This document shows, piece by piece, positions 44,597 to 56,325 of a DNA stretch of 64,000 nucleotides. The translations under genes and the position numbers were made by a program. Position 1 is the first letter of the stretch; each line of letters starts with the position of its first letter. Below the pieces are notes generated by a model. That model saw nothing but the letters and a program-made list of their open reading frames with translations. It was not told where the DNA came from and made no database searches. The stretch is from Aurifilum marmelostoma (taxonomy: Eukaryota > Ascomycota > Sordariomycetes > Diaporthales > Cryphonectriaceae), in contig JAMXSV010000021.1 of the NCBI GenBank assembly GCA_027559495.1, positions 682,001 to 746,000 on the forward strand. The letters run 5' to 3'.

Positions 44597-47420
44597 GGGT
44601 GCATCATCTACTTGCGCCAGTACTTTGGTAGACTATGAGATGAGATTTCGGGCCCGGCGTCAATGGTAACGGCCAGCAGTACATCTTGGGAATCACTTTA
44701 CCGTCTGGCTCCGTCCGATTTGCTTGTGACTACGGCATGCACACACAAAGGTAGAGGGAGAGGGAGAGCACAGTGTACTCTGATGTCAGATGCCCCCTAT
44801 TACCTGATTTGACTACTATAGTACTCGCAGTGGACCAAGCAACAAGTTCTGACCGGACGTACATAGTAGCTTTTTTTTCCCCTCCCTCTCCCCGGGGGGG
44901 GGCTTTTGCTTGTCTTTTCGTCAACGACCACATGGGCGTAGTTGATACGCGTATCAAAGAACGTGGCTGTATCGAGTATCCATAATACCGGTCAGCCATG
45001 ATCTAGCGGTATGTAAGTGCTGCGTGATGGTTGGGTGGTTGGCTGGGCAGATCTGTGACCCAGCTGTGCGTGTAACCACACCACTGGTGGCCTCTGATTT
45101 GGCCTCATGCAGGCTGGGATCGTTCTTAGGGCGTTCATCTGCGCCGAAGCCTATGCATATCACTTGTTGCTTCGTGGCAACTAGCAAAGGCGCAGGCACG
45201 CGATTCGCCAGATCCTCGACCTTGGCCCCCAACTCTCTCTCTCTCTCTCTCTTTTGGTGACTCTCACAGAGGTGTGCCCCCCCCCCCCCGCCTATCCTAG
45301 AAGATCTCTTTTTGACTTCTTGTGACACATACCTGGGTCGTTTGAGAAAGGTCATTGAGACTTGGGAAAGGCCGCGCCCCCCCCCCCCCATCCTCTTCAC
45401 TCGTGAGTCTGGGCAGTAGTGTGTTCTGTGGGTGGGTGCTGTTCTTTTCCACCTCGCTCTTGTTCCTCGAATTGTCTCGTATTGTTTTTTTGGTCATGAT
45501 TCATCTGTTTGTCTACAACGGTGTATTGTCTGTACAGGACATGTGATTAATTTCTGTTTTTTTTTCTCTTTCCTCCCTCCCTCTCGGAACCGACCACCAG
45601 GGACCAGACGCACATAATTGTCCGAGCCGCGTCCGAGTACGACCTGCCACTCCCGCCGCCGCCACCACCACCACCACCACCACTAAGCATGTTGATTCTG
45701 ATCCATTTCATCTCTGGAGCTAATCGTATCGTTTTCCCGTCCTGGAAAATAATCTCACATGGAAATATCACACATACACAGAGTACTGAACCCCCCCCGG
45801 GGGGTGGGTAGCTTCTATTTTGGACGGTCTCAGAATCAAGTGGAGGCGACCTAAGCCTTGTGGTGTGGCGTCAGGCGAGCAGTGAGTCGAGTGAGAGTGA
45901 GTAAGAGCGAGTGTGTACGTGCGCTTGTAAGAGTCTCATGTGCTTTTTCCCTTTTTCCTTATTTTTTTTTTTTTTTCCAAAGGGGAAAAAAAAAAAGGTA
46001 CCAAGTAGGAATACATGGATATGTCACTCTCTACTGCAAGTAGTACATGCACGTGGGTGAAACAGATGATATTACAAGCCACCAGCAGATCTTGGGGGGT
46101 GGTGTATGCTTGCGTTCTCGCACAAGACGCAGATGATGGGTGGTGCAGCCCTCGTTCCTTCAGCCTTACGGTGCTCCAGATGACTGCAGGAGAAGAAAGA
46201 GGAGAAGAAGGGAAGAAAAGAAGCCGTGGTAGCATACACACCTTTATTATTATTATTATTATTATTTTGGGTCTACTGCTGACGACGTTCCCTCTCCTCT
46301 CCATATGTGGACTTTTTAGTTGATTACAAGTGATGATGATGCTGATGGGGCCATAAATGCACTTCGGCTTCTTGGAGAGCCGTCTTGGCATATCAAAGTA
46401 CACATATGAGTGAGAGTGAGGTATGAGAGAGACATGGAGAAGGAGAGAGCAGAAGGATGGGATGTGTGTATACAAGGAAGACCTGGCCGAGAAAGAATTT
46501 CTAGGTTTGTCTATTCACGCACAGACACACACACACACACACTCTCCTTCCCCTTCTCCCTCGTATATGATCTCCATTTACTTTCGTGAATATGACAAGC
46601 AGATATCACAGCTCACGTATGACTATATGAGACCTCCTTGAACAAGAAAGACCTGCTCACATGGCCCCAGCTGTGTGTGCTACTCCGCGCACCCCGAGAC
46701 AGTGGCTCCCCCACATCATCGCGACAGCTTGCGCCCGCGGCCCCCTCTTTGCTTAGACGAAAAGAGGTACATCGGTTGGTCTCGTGTTGCCTCGCTCTCA
46801 CACATGAACGGGGAGGGAGACGAGAGAGAGAGAGAGAGAGAGAGGAAGGGCAAAAATAAATGCTCGGAGCTTGTGTATGAATTCGCCACTTCTGACCGAC
46901 GGGGTTGGGTTGACAAGACGAGAGAATAAGGTGAGAAGGGGGATATTTGGGCGACTCGTAATCTTAGCCATTTTAACCCCCCTTCACTCCTCTTCTCAGC
47001 CTTGCTCAGCCTCGTGCAAGCGTTATCATAACCTACAACAATAGACTGGGGGCCCAGACGTGAAAGATGGCCTGACGACCTGGCCTCGTCACGCGCCTGC
47101 TGGAGAGGGGGTTCCCTTCACCCATACGTCTGCCTGGAGAAGACCGAGTAGCAAAATGGCTCTCCTCATTATTATTATTATTATTTTGTCTGTGTTGCTA
47201 CAGTGGCTTTAGGTAGACAGGGACTTTGTCTTGCCGTCGCCCGTTGACCGCTACGGGTGCCATATCCCGGTCTGGACGTTGACGTGTCGTGGGGACTGAC
47301 GGGCCACTTGTTCGCCGGCCTAAGTATGCAAATGTGTTGTGTCCACGGCCCAGCCGAAACGCTCGTGGACAGGTTTGACATCGTGGACGTTTGTATCTGG
47401 TCAGCGTTATCCGCGGCCCT

Positions 47421-50400
47421 TCACATATCGATAGGTTCCCAGAAGCTCATTGAATCTGTTGGGCAAAATGTTAAGCACACCGACTCGCCGTCCTTTGTAT
47501 GATGATAGCCAGCGAACCTTGGGCTAGCAGGTGGCTGAATCTCGCTTCCCCTGGCAAGAGCACCACCAAAGGCATGAAACGTACTATGTCTTTCGTTCTC
47601 GAGATAGCTAGACCAGTCTGGAGTGGACTCGATGGCTCTAGAACGAACGGATTGCCAACAAAGGACCGCCCCCGGTGAGCTGTAAGCCGGGGTAGATTTT
47701 GAGAACTGTTCCTTTTTTTTGCGCGCGCACTTCGGTCCCGACTCCCCTGATCTTCCAGATGCGTGTGTGCGCGCGAGCTGAAGGTGGGCCCGGAGCTCGT
47801 CCAGTCGTTTGGTTCTGATCACCGCCGCCCCTTTTCCCTGGTATGCTGTCCGAGGTACATCATCATCACTGGCCTCTCTGCTGGCTTTACGTCCTCGAGT
47901 GGGCATTTGTCATCTTTCGTGTAGGGAGTTTGCCCTGCGCGATGCCAGACGAGGTGGCTGTCCCCACCTGAGAGCCCACCTCCCTGCCACGAGAGGTCCT
48001 CGTGACACCCTTGACCCCATCACCTCGTTGTCCGCGATGTTTGGGGGACGAAGCTTCCACGCTGTCCGAATCTTCAAGTGGGCAAAACGAACCCTGCAGG
48101 CAACCCAGTGAGGCTTCAAAGACGCCCACAGTGTACATTCGTGAGGGTACAAAGCCGATGGACCATGGAACATCTGGGGACGATGACATGCAACTCCATA
48201 CCCTGCTTGATGGTCCGTCAGGCGAAAACTCTTGCACGCCATGAACATCCATGCACACATGATTTCCCCCTGCAGCAGACCAGTCGCCGTTGCAATTTGC
48301 GGTACATGAAGAGAGCCCCAGGCTGCATGGTAGGATCGGTTCCGAAACGCCAGCAGCCATGCGCCGCGGACTATCGCCAGCCCGCCGAGACGTTGCGGCA
48401 AACTGGTGTGCCTGCATAGAGAAAAGCTTGGCGGGGACTGACATGAAGGCCTCGTTCCAGAATTGCGCCTGCAGAGAATTCGCCTCCGGGTTCGCGTCTG
48501 TGATCCTTACAACCTTGAATCCTTCGCCCAAACTCGAGTGTCCAGATGCGTGTAAGCCCGGCCGCAGTCCGACGGCGACATGTGGGAACTTCAAACAACA
48601 GGAGTGAGATGCCTGCTCAACCGCCCACAGCACCACGTTTTTCTGCTCCGATCCTTCGCGTGATGTATTTGTGCCATTGATCGTTCATCTCGTCGTCGAC
48701 CTCGACAACATCTGATCCATGATCGCCACACCCGTCCGTGCCGGCTGTGCTAAGAATAGCTGCCGAATCCTTCCAGAACTCGCCCCTCGACACACGACGG
48801 GTCCTCCCACCACAGGATTCTGTGCTCCGTGGGACTGCCATATCCCGAGAGCAATCAATTTGTCAAATCCCGTGTGCTTGAGCTGTGTCAAATTTCTCCA
48901 GCGGCGCTGTCATCCGCAATCTCACAAGACAGAGAGTACCTGGCGCAACCGGCAGCAGGATATGCGACCCACCAACGCGGATATTAGCATGCAAACGTAT
49001 CCAGGGACGACGCTGGCTGTCCTTGGTGGGCTGGACAGCGAGGTCCGTTGGCCGCCTGAGTGGCCCAGCGAAATCCCTCGAGTTGTTGTCGAGCATCGCC
49101 ACTGGGCGCCCGAGCCGCTCGCAGGTACTGTTCTGTCGGGTTAATGAACCGCGCCTTGCTTAGGTTGATTCTCAGACGAGGCAGATAGGATTTGCCGCCG
49201 CATGAATTCTCCAGGCAGCCGAGTGAGAGCGCCTAGGCGCGCTTGAGTGTCGCAGGTGGTCGAGATTGGTGTAGGGTGGGGAAAATCGCAGCCCCGAACT
49301 GCGGTCAGGCACGGCTTGCTGCATACGGCAATCCCCGTGATATCGGAATGAGAGACACAGAAGAGACACACATGACATTGGTGGCGACGGAGACACGTCT
49401 CGAATGGTCGATCTGGCGTGGTACTGAACCATCGGAACACACGAATTGCGACTTCACAAACGTGAGACCAGTCCAGGGGCAGCCACCTCCCCGATGCAGC
49501 TGTGGGCGAGCATGAGCGCCCACATTGTGGTACACTGTCGAAAAAAAAAGCCCCCAGCACCCTTCGGATCTCAGATTCCGATCCTATTCGTGGTGTAAAT
49601 AGAGACGATTACGGAAATAGGGACGTCGGCTCTGCTTCGGCGGTCTCATCTTTCATTTTTAGGTCTGAAAGAGCAACATCCAATATGCTATTTTGGAAGG
49701 CGCCGCAGATGCTCGAGATCTCTGCTCCTTTGCCGATCTTCCGCAAGGATTCGCTGGGGATAAAGAAAGACAGGATGTAGTTGTTCGTACTGTTTGTTGG
49801 ATATGGAAATTGGCCCCAGTACTCGGCGGCAGTGGTGTGTGAAAAGACGCCTTTATTGGGAGTCCAAAATAACTGCTTGCTGGCTCGGCGGCCTTGGTCG
49901 ACTTTGTTAGGGACACGCTTGTTGTCCTCTAGCACCTGAAGATCATTCTGCGCGTAGATGTCGCTGTGTATCATCTGTGGGCACTGTTCTTCCCTCTGGC
50001 GATTCTAGCCATAAGCTATTAAGCAGAAACAATTGCATCTGGGAAGCATATGTAGAGTCAGTATCGAAAATGACACGACGAACCCAAATCCCTGTCGGTA
50101 GACGTGCCTTGTAACCTATGCTGTCGCAATGAACTGATAGCTGTCCTCAGAGACCCGCAAGCAGTGATCTTGAGGCTAGGACCGAGAGTACGCCTACCAC
50201 GGTTCGTGATCTCCGCCACATCCTCTGTACCTTCTGCGCACTCATGGCAGCAGCTGCATCCTGTAGACAGGCTAGGAAACGGAGCTCAGTCTACGACTGA
50301 GGGATCAAGTCGTCGAACTCCTATAGACAAGGCGCTGGCGTATGCGGTATCGTGAGCCGTGATATCTCGCTGGACAAATTTGCGTCCTTTCACAGGCGTT

Positions 50401-51115
50401 CGAGATGACAAGATGCAAAGACCTGTTGCGATATCATCAGTTTCGTGCCAACTCTCGTGGAATTTGGACATTCCATCGCCGATGTAGGTATGTTTGAGGG
50501 GCCTACCTGATCAGACAAGGGCTCGATTCATCAGTGAGATCAAACTCTGTAAGGAGGCCACACACTTGAGCTGATGGAACTATCCCCGGACTCGCAGAAA
50601 CCACAAGAGTCAGCCATCGTGGATGAAGGATCTATAGTCTCTGGGTTGACCACGAACGGCCCATCTTCTGGAGAAGAGCCGTGTTGTGACTTTTCGACCA
50701 GCATTGTGAGGCTTGTCTTCCCGACCATTAGTATGCTCAACATCTTATACCGGCTATCCTCTGGCCCGAATGAGCTAAATACTAGGTCTTAGAAGTAAGG
50801 CTTTGCATTCAACAAACTTGCATCGATCCTGCGTATCCAGTCTGTGTGCTCCTGTCGAGCGAGGGGCGAGGGAGTGACCAAGTCTGGCATGCGCCGTTCA
50901 CCAAAACTTGTCTCGGTCCAGTTAGTCGCTGGAGACTCCTGACTCTCTCTGCATTTGTGGTTGACCACTGGGCCACCCTTGAGTAGTGCGCGAGGACAAC
51001 GATGGGACAATGCTGCCAGACTCATGAGGTCAGGGTAGGAACTATCGTGACAATTGGTCCTGGGCAGCGGTGGGCATGCCGTGATGCGTGCGGGTAAATA
51101 TCGAGGCCTTCCGAT
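47421..51115 (-). pseudogene. Scattered coding-like fragments, possible decayed or intron-rich gene
   Basis: Several minus-strand frames in this stretch read like protein but do not join into one clean model. The best is 49609-49974 (contains SDIYAQNDLQVLEDNKRVPN and TAAEYWGQFPYPTN), with balanced composition. Immediately upstream in another frame, about 49990-50140, lies a stretch with ARLPTGIWVRRVIFDTDSTY. Others are 50789-51115 (contains ARQEHTDWIRRIDASLLNAK), 48863-49102 and 47421-47906 (starts MPTRGRKASREASDDD). No family is recognised. Frames change between fragments without obvious donor/acceptor pairs, which suggests frameshifts, decay or chance. Low confidence. Confidence 0.25.
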
Positions 51116-52791
51116 CAGTCTATCAAGGAGAAGGTATGGTCGAGACGAGACGAAGCTGACGCCAGGCGTATGGCAGACTTGTCAGCATCAGAGTTGCCAT
51201 CGGAACTCGCTCGATCGCAGACATCAATCCCCTCAAGACGCAGCAGCTTCCGAGTAGACCAAGTAACGAGGTATAGAGGACTACCACCACGGCGGTTCCG
51301 AGCCCCTTCGATGCCCCCTTTGAAGCGATTGTCCCCTCTCGAAAGCAAGAGCACAGTAGATCTCAATTCGAAGCAAAAGCCGTGAGACAGCAGACCACTG
51401 TGACTGAATCTCGAAGGATCGGAGAGCGCGTGACGAGAAGAGCAAGACAAGGAACCCAACAAGAACAGCAGTGGTCGCAGAGACAGCCCAGGACTTCCCG
51501 GACAGGCTGTCTCAAATAACATGGCTGCCCCGCTTGCATCACATGTGGGACAAAATAGGACAGAGGTTCTCGTCCGGTGAAGAGTATCCCAGCCCCGAGG
51601 GCAACTCATCGCGTCGGTGGTGCTGTGGTTCCGCGGCTCCCATGCTCCTTGGTTTCTCAATTTGTGAGGAAAGAAAACAACTCGCCCTCACTGTATCCCA
51701 GGCCGTCGACAAGTCGGCCAAAAAGAACCCCAGAGAGCATGTAGCCTGTGATACACTACTCCTTTCGCCCTCTCTACCCTGAGATCATCTCGATGCTTCC
51801 TCGTGCCCACGCTTGAGAGAGACAGAAGCAACGAGTCTGTCAAATCTGTCTTCACCTCTGCTGTGATGACGACTTCTCTGTGCACACGCTGGCTCACGCA
51901 ATAGAACTTGTTGGGGGACCTGGGTTGGAGGAGAGACAGATATAAAGAGAGAAAAGAGACATGCTGATGGGAGAGAAGGACAGTTCTACCGTAGAGCCAG
52001 CAAGGGCCACTCTGCACCGCCCTTGATCCTGTGGACGGTCTTCCAAGCACGAGGGTTTTCAGGCTCAACAGGAGTGAGTTCTCTGTGGCGAAAAGAAGGG
52101 TAAGCCATTACTGTACTCAGTAGTGATGAGGGGACGCCCCTTCCAAGACTGTGCACAGTGACATCATAATCGTAGCACCGGAGACACATCGTTAGCACTT
52201 GCAAGAGAGAGCCAAGATATGCATATCTTGCCATGGAAAAGCGTCTGCATCTTGCGAGTAGATGGAAAATAATCACATTGATCGCTGTCATTGTCGTCGT
52301 GGTCACGGTCGAGATGGGAGGAGGAGGAGGAGGAGGAGGAGGAGGAGGAGGAGGAGGAGGAGGAGGAGGAAGTGATACGGACAGCACATCCATCGGTCCT
52401 TCCGTCCGCTGGAGTCGAAATAAGCTTATCTTATCTGAATGCCGAGGACCGCTCGGTTCAGTGCCGCCATGCTCCCTAGGAGTAAACGGCAGGTACACAG
52501 GTACAGTAGGCGGACTGAGTGCCTTGACTCGGGCTCAGGTCCACCGTTATCGGTCAAAGTCGCCGAGTACACCACCTAGCTATGCAATATCCCTGCCTGA
52601 CAGAGACCGGCTCCGACCTGTGACTGCCGTGAAAGGCACCAAAAGAAAGAAAAAAGAAAAAGGCACCGACTTGTTGTCGTCAATGATGTTTGTGATTCCT
52701 TGTCAAGCTTGTTGAAGGAGGAACTCATCTATACACACAGCAGTTAGCACCACAGTCCAGAAACCAACGACTCACACTCGTCTCTCCAAAG
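51116..52791. promoter_or_regulatory. Upstream region of the glycine-cleavage T gene
   Basis: Contains the GGA repeat at 52316-52371 and the promoter and leader of GCV1. Two overlapping frames at 51115-51782 on opposite strands are open but match nothing I recognise. Confidence 0.45.
52316..52371 (+). repeat. (GGA)18-type trinucleotide repeat
   Basis: A long uninterrupted run of GGA/GAG units. It is read as poly-Glu, poly-Gly or, on the other strand, poly-Pro in short frames that I regard as artefacts of the repeat. Confidence 0.95.
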
Positions 52792-54207
52792 ATGAGGCTC
52801 ATACGGTCTGCTGCACGCCTGCAGTCCTCATGTCTGAGGACCACATCTGGCACCCGTGCCTTGAGCTGCATCTCGCCAGCCCGGTCACAGCTCGAGGCCA
52901 AGTCTTCGTTGGCCGCAGCTTCGGGGGCTCCATGGCGGGCGGCAGCGCGTCTCCCACCTCCTTCGTCGGGCGCAAGGAGGTATGCCTCCTCGTCCTCCGG
53001 CAGCGATGAGACTCTCCAGAAGACAGCTCTCTACGACCTCCACGTCTCACACGGCGGCAAGATGGTCCCCTTTGGCGGTTTCCACATGCCAGTGCAGTAT
53101 GCCTCCCTCTCCGTCTCGGCCTCGCACGCCTTCACCCGGACCCACGCCTCCCTCTTTGACGTCAGCCACATGGTCCAGCGCATCTTCTCCGGCCCAGGCG
53201 CCACCGCCTTCCTGCACCGCGTGACTCCTGCCGGCCTGGCCGCCCTCCCCGTCAACAGCAGCACCCTGTCCGCCCTCCTGCACCCGGGCACAGGCGGCAT
53301 CGTCGACGATACCGTCATCACTAAGCTGGCCGACGACGAGTTCTATGTCGTCACCAACGCCGCCTGCCGCGCCAAGGATGACGCCTACCTCGCCGAGCAG
53401 CTGTCCGCCTGGGACGGCCCCGCCGTGCGTCACGAGAAGCAGGACCAGAAGGGCCTCATCGCCCTGCAGGGGCCTCTGAGCGCCGACATCCTGGCCTCCG
53501 TGCTCGCCGCCGGGCCTGACAGTCCTGCCGACCTGAAAAAGCTGTTCTTTGGCAACTGCACCACCGCCAGGATCGCCCTCGCCGGCGGGTCCGTCTCTGA
53601 GCCCGTGCTGGTCAGCCGCGGCGGGTACACCGGCGAGGACGGCTTCGAGATCTCGATTCCGAGCGCCCAGGAGACGGTCGCCGTCACCGAGGCGCTGCTG
53701 GCCTCTGCGGGGCCCGAGAGGCTGCAGCTGGCGGGGCTCGGCGCCAGGGACAGCCTGCGCCTCGAGGCGGGCATGTGTCTGTACGGCCATGACCTGGACG
53801 ACTCCACGACCCCTGTCGAGGGCGGGCTGAGCTGGATCATCCCCAAGGACAGGAGGGGCGCGGAGGCAGGGTACCACGGGGCCGAGGTCCTCGCCAGGCA
53901 GCTCGTGCCCAAGACGAAAGGCGGTGCCGGCGTCGAGAGGAGGAGGGTCGGCTTCCTGGTCGAGGGCGCCCCGGCGAGAGAGGGTGCTGAGGTAGTCAGC
54001 AAGGACGGCCAAAAGATCGGCAACATCACCAGCGGGTGTCCCAGCCCGACCCTGGGCAAGAACATCGCCATGGGCTATATCAAGGACGGCTTCCACAAGT
54101 CGGGCACCGAGGTGGACGTTATCGTGCGGGGGAGGAACCGTAAGGCTGTTGTGTCCAAAATGCCGTTCGTACCCACCAAGTATTGGAAGGGGACGGCTCC
54201 TGCATGA
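52792..54207 (+). CDS. GCV1: Aminomethyltransferase, mitochondrial (glycine cleavage T protein)
   Basis: Single exon, 471 residues. The first 65 or so residues are Arg/Ser/Ala-rich with almost no acidic residues, a mitochondrial presequence ending near RRYASSSSGSDETL. The GcvT fold follows: TALYDLHVSHGGKMVPFGGF, then HASLFDVSHMVQRIFSGPGA, GTGGIVDDTVITKL, FYVVTNAACRAKD, the substrate-proximal SRGGYTGEDGFEISIP, LGARDSLRLEAGMCLYGHDL, and the C-terminal barrel with VTSG-type NITSGCPSPTLGKNIAMGYI. T protein transfers the methylene group from H-protein-bound aminomethyl to tetrahydrofolate, releasing ammonia, in the matrix glycine decarboxylase complex. The ATG at 52792 follows CAAAG and starts the presequence. 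Length is slightly above the yeast protein because of the long presequence. Confidence 0.95.
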   Translation: MRLIRSAARLQSSCLRTTSGTRALSCISPARSQLEAKSSLAAASGAPWRAAARLPPPSSGARRYASSSSGSDETLQKTALYDLHVSHGGKMVPFGGFHMPVQYASLSVSASHAFTRTHASLFDVSHMVQRIFSGPGATAFLHRVTPAGLAALPVNSSTLSALLHPGTGGIVDDTVITKLADDEFYVVTNAACRAKDDAYLAEQLSAWDGPAVRHEKQDQKGLIALQGPLSADILASVLAAGPDSPADLKKLFFGNCTTARIALAGGSVSEPVLVSRGGYTGEDGFEISIPSAQETVAVTEALLASAGPERLQLAGLGARDSLRLEAGMCLYGHDLDDSTTPVEGGLSWIIPKDRRGAEAGYHGAEVLARQLVPKTKGGAGVERRRVGFLVEGAPAREGAEVVSKDGQKIGNITSGCPSPTLGKNIAMGYIKDGFHKSGTEVDVIVRGRNRKAVVSKMPFVPTKYWKGTAPA

Positions 54208-54702
54208 CCGTAAAGTCAGGAAATTTTTTGTTTTGTTTTCTTGGAGTAGAGTACGTATGTGGGAAACGGGTTCAGGATTCGAAGTCGCAGCCAAGAAATG
54301 GTGTTGCACATCTCTCAACAGACACGTTTGCGTTTGAGAACAGCATATAGTATGGGTATAGCCAAAGCAAGGGCTCGAGGGCGTTTGTATTCAACAACAA
54401 TAATAAACAGAGAAAGGCTTACATGAGTAGCCAACGAAGTCTTCAAATCCCCGACAAGATTTTTCTAGCGAAGCCAAAACCCCAGACTCTCTACGTTGCA
54501 GACTTCAGCTTTATATAACTAAGTACGGAAGAACCATCATGGCACAATTGTTACATATATCCCTGTGGGTTGGTAATGCGCAAATCAAATGCCAAAAAAA
54601 AAAAAAAAAAAAGACCGGATATTGCCACAGATATATATATGCATGCAATACTCCTACATCTCGCAAGGTGCTCTTCGTCAACCAAACCGCCACTCCCCCA
54701 AC
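54208..54702. other. Convergent intergenic region GCV1 / VMA13
   Basis: Short convergent spacer with 3' UTRs, a TTTTGTTTTG block near 54226 and an A17 run near 54595. No gene. Confidence 0.6.
54402..54407 (+). terminator. Possible poly(A) signal of GCV1
   Basis: AATAAA 195 bases after the stop codon, in an A-rich context (CAACAACAATAATAAACAG). Confidence 0.4.
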
Positions 54703-56325
54703 TTACTTGTCATTATTCTCGAAACTATACTTGAGCCACCCGCCCAGCGCCCTCAGGCTCTCCCACCTCACGTTCTCGTCCGCCTCGGCCATCAGCTGCA
54801 TCACCCTCGTCTTGAGGCCCAGCTTCTCCAGCGTGCCCCTCTTTTCTGGCACCTCCTTGACCAGGGCGCCAACATCGTTGCACGCGATGGCCAGCACGGC
54901 CTTGTCATTGTCCCAGGGCTTCGACATGATCTCGGCCAGCTTCTTGAGCACCTGGCCGTTCTCGTAGTCGATGATCTTGCGGGCGTTCTCGGCCCAGAAC
55001 ACCGTGCTCCTGTGGGGTGGTGACCACCGCAGGTGGCCTGACTGAACCTCGGCCACATACTCGTCAAAGGTCGTCTTGGTCTTTGTGTACTCCTCCAGCA
55101 TGTCCTTGAGGGCAGCAAGCTCCTCCTGAAGGTCGGGGTCCGTGAACTGGCGCGTGCTGAGGTTCTGGAGGAGCGCAGGTAGGCGGACGAGCACAGCCTG
55201 GGGTAGGAGAGTCTTCTGGTTGGTGCGCAGCAGGTTGTAGAGCGTCGATACCAGAAGACGGGTGGTCTTCTCCTTGGGAGAGAGGCGAAGGAGCTGAGTG
55301 TAGAGGGGGATGATATCGTACTCGCTAATGAAGACAAGTAGAGTCAGCACCGACACCAGACGAGTTTCAGACACACACGGACCACCACGGTGATGCGACT
55401 CCCACTTACTCGTTCAGCTCGTCGCCCACATCCTCGGCCTCGAAGCTCAGCTGCCACATGACGAGCAGGACATGATAAAGCAGCTGCAGACCCACGCCGC
55501 CGCCCATAGAGCCGTCCAGACTCTTAACCACGCCCGTGGTCCCGCTCCACAGACTCGCGCTAGAGTCCCCGTTGGTAACACCACATGCCGTCTTCAGGAT
55601 GTGTATAAGCGGCTCGACAGTCTCGCTGCGCTGTGCCCAGAACTGCTGCCGCGAGACACTGCCGTACAGCAGGGACGAGTACTCAAGCACGCCAATGTCC
55701 TGCAGTCCGGCATCGGAATTCTTGGTTAGGGAGGAGAGGTAGCTGTAGAGGTGGGGGAGGGCCTTCTTGACAGTCGCTGCGGATTCGTCCCGCGAGCTTG
55801 CCATTAGACTGGCAAGCACGGCGGAGGTGAGGAGGGGTATCGGGTCCTCAGGGCTGGAGGAGTGTGCCAGGAGCGGGAGGAAGTGCTTGTACGGATCTCC
55901 ATTCTTGAAGAGGGCTTTCGGGAGGGAGGGCACGCCTGTTGTTTTCCAACGCAAAAGAAGGCACCCTGGTCAGCTAACTTTTCCCCAACTGCCGGCGCTG
56001 GATGAGAGACAGAAGACAGCAGCCGCTTACTATCGAGCAAGTCCTTCAGGAGGACCAGGATATACTGGACCACCTCGGCCCTCTTGCTGGCGAGCTCCAG
56101 GGCGCTGGGCTTCCCCTCCTCGCTGACGAAGAGTATCCGGTATCCGTCGAGATCTGCTTCGACAATCTCCCTGCGGGCATCCTTCTTGGCCCTCTCGACA
56201 GCCTTGATCTTGGCCAGCTGATCCTCGGTCAGGGCGCCCGCGCGCACTTGACCGTCCCAAGGAATCGGTCTCTGCCGGATGTTGTTCTGCAGCGATGCGA
56301 GATGGGTTGGCGGATCCAGAGACAT
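54703..56325 (-). CDS. VMA13: V-type proton ATPase subunit H
   Basis: Three exons: 56031-56325, 55410-55935 and 54703-55324; 480 residues, the usual length. Intron 1 (95 nt) starts GTAAGC, intron 2 (85 nt) starts GTAAGT; both carry GCTGAC-type branches. The N-terminal armadillo-like domain begins MSLDPPTHLASLQNNIRQRP, a close match to fungal Vma13, and continues with helical repeats (ALFKNGDPYKHFLPLLAHS). The C-terminal domain holds DEYDIIPLYTQLLRLSPKEK across the second junction, HLRWSPPHRSTVFWAENARK and an ending of ALGGWLKYSFENNDK. Subunit H links V1 and Vo, activates the assembled pump and silences free V1. The product acidifies vacuoles and endosomes. High confidence; the splice sites keep known conserved blocks continuous. 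Confidence 0.95.

Larger units (their letters stand above)
38740..47400. other. Gene-poor DNA upstream of the C2H2 gene, part 2
   Basis: No recognised gene. Frames of 243 codons (40440-41171 plus), 192 (41384-41962 plus) and 222 (43648-44316 minus) exist but look random in composition. The stretch holds most copies of the TACTATRGTAC motif, a hairpin at 39939-39979, (GTC)n at 44570-44596, (CCA)n near 45660-45683, (ATT)n near 46243-46266, G14 at 43408-43421, C13 at 45277-45289 and 45377-45389, and (GA)n near 46826-46843. Confidence 0.55.

Noticed and set aside
52291..52479. Poly-Glu or poly-Pro protein
   Set aside because: Produced entirely by the GGA repeat; no flanking coding sequence.
53047..54318. 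423-codon minus-strand frame
   Set aside because: Antisense to GCV1; it is a Gly/Val/Asp-rich mirror of the GC-rich coding strand.
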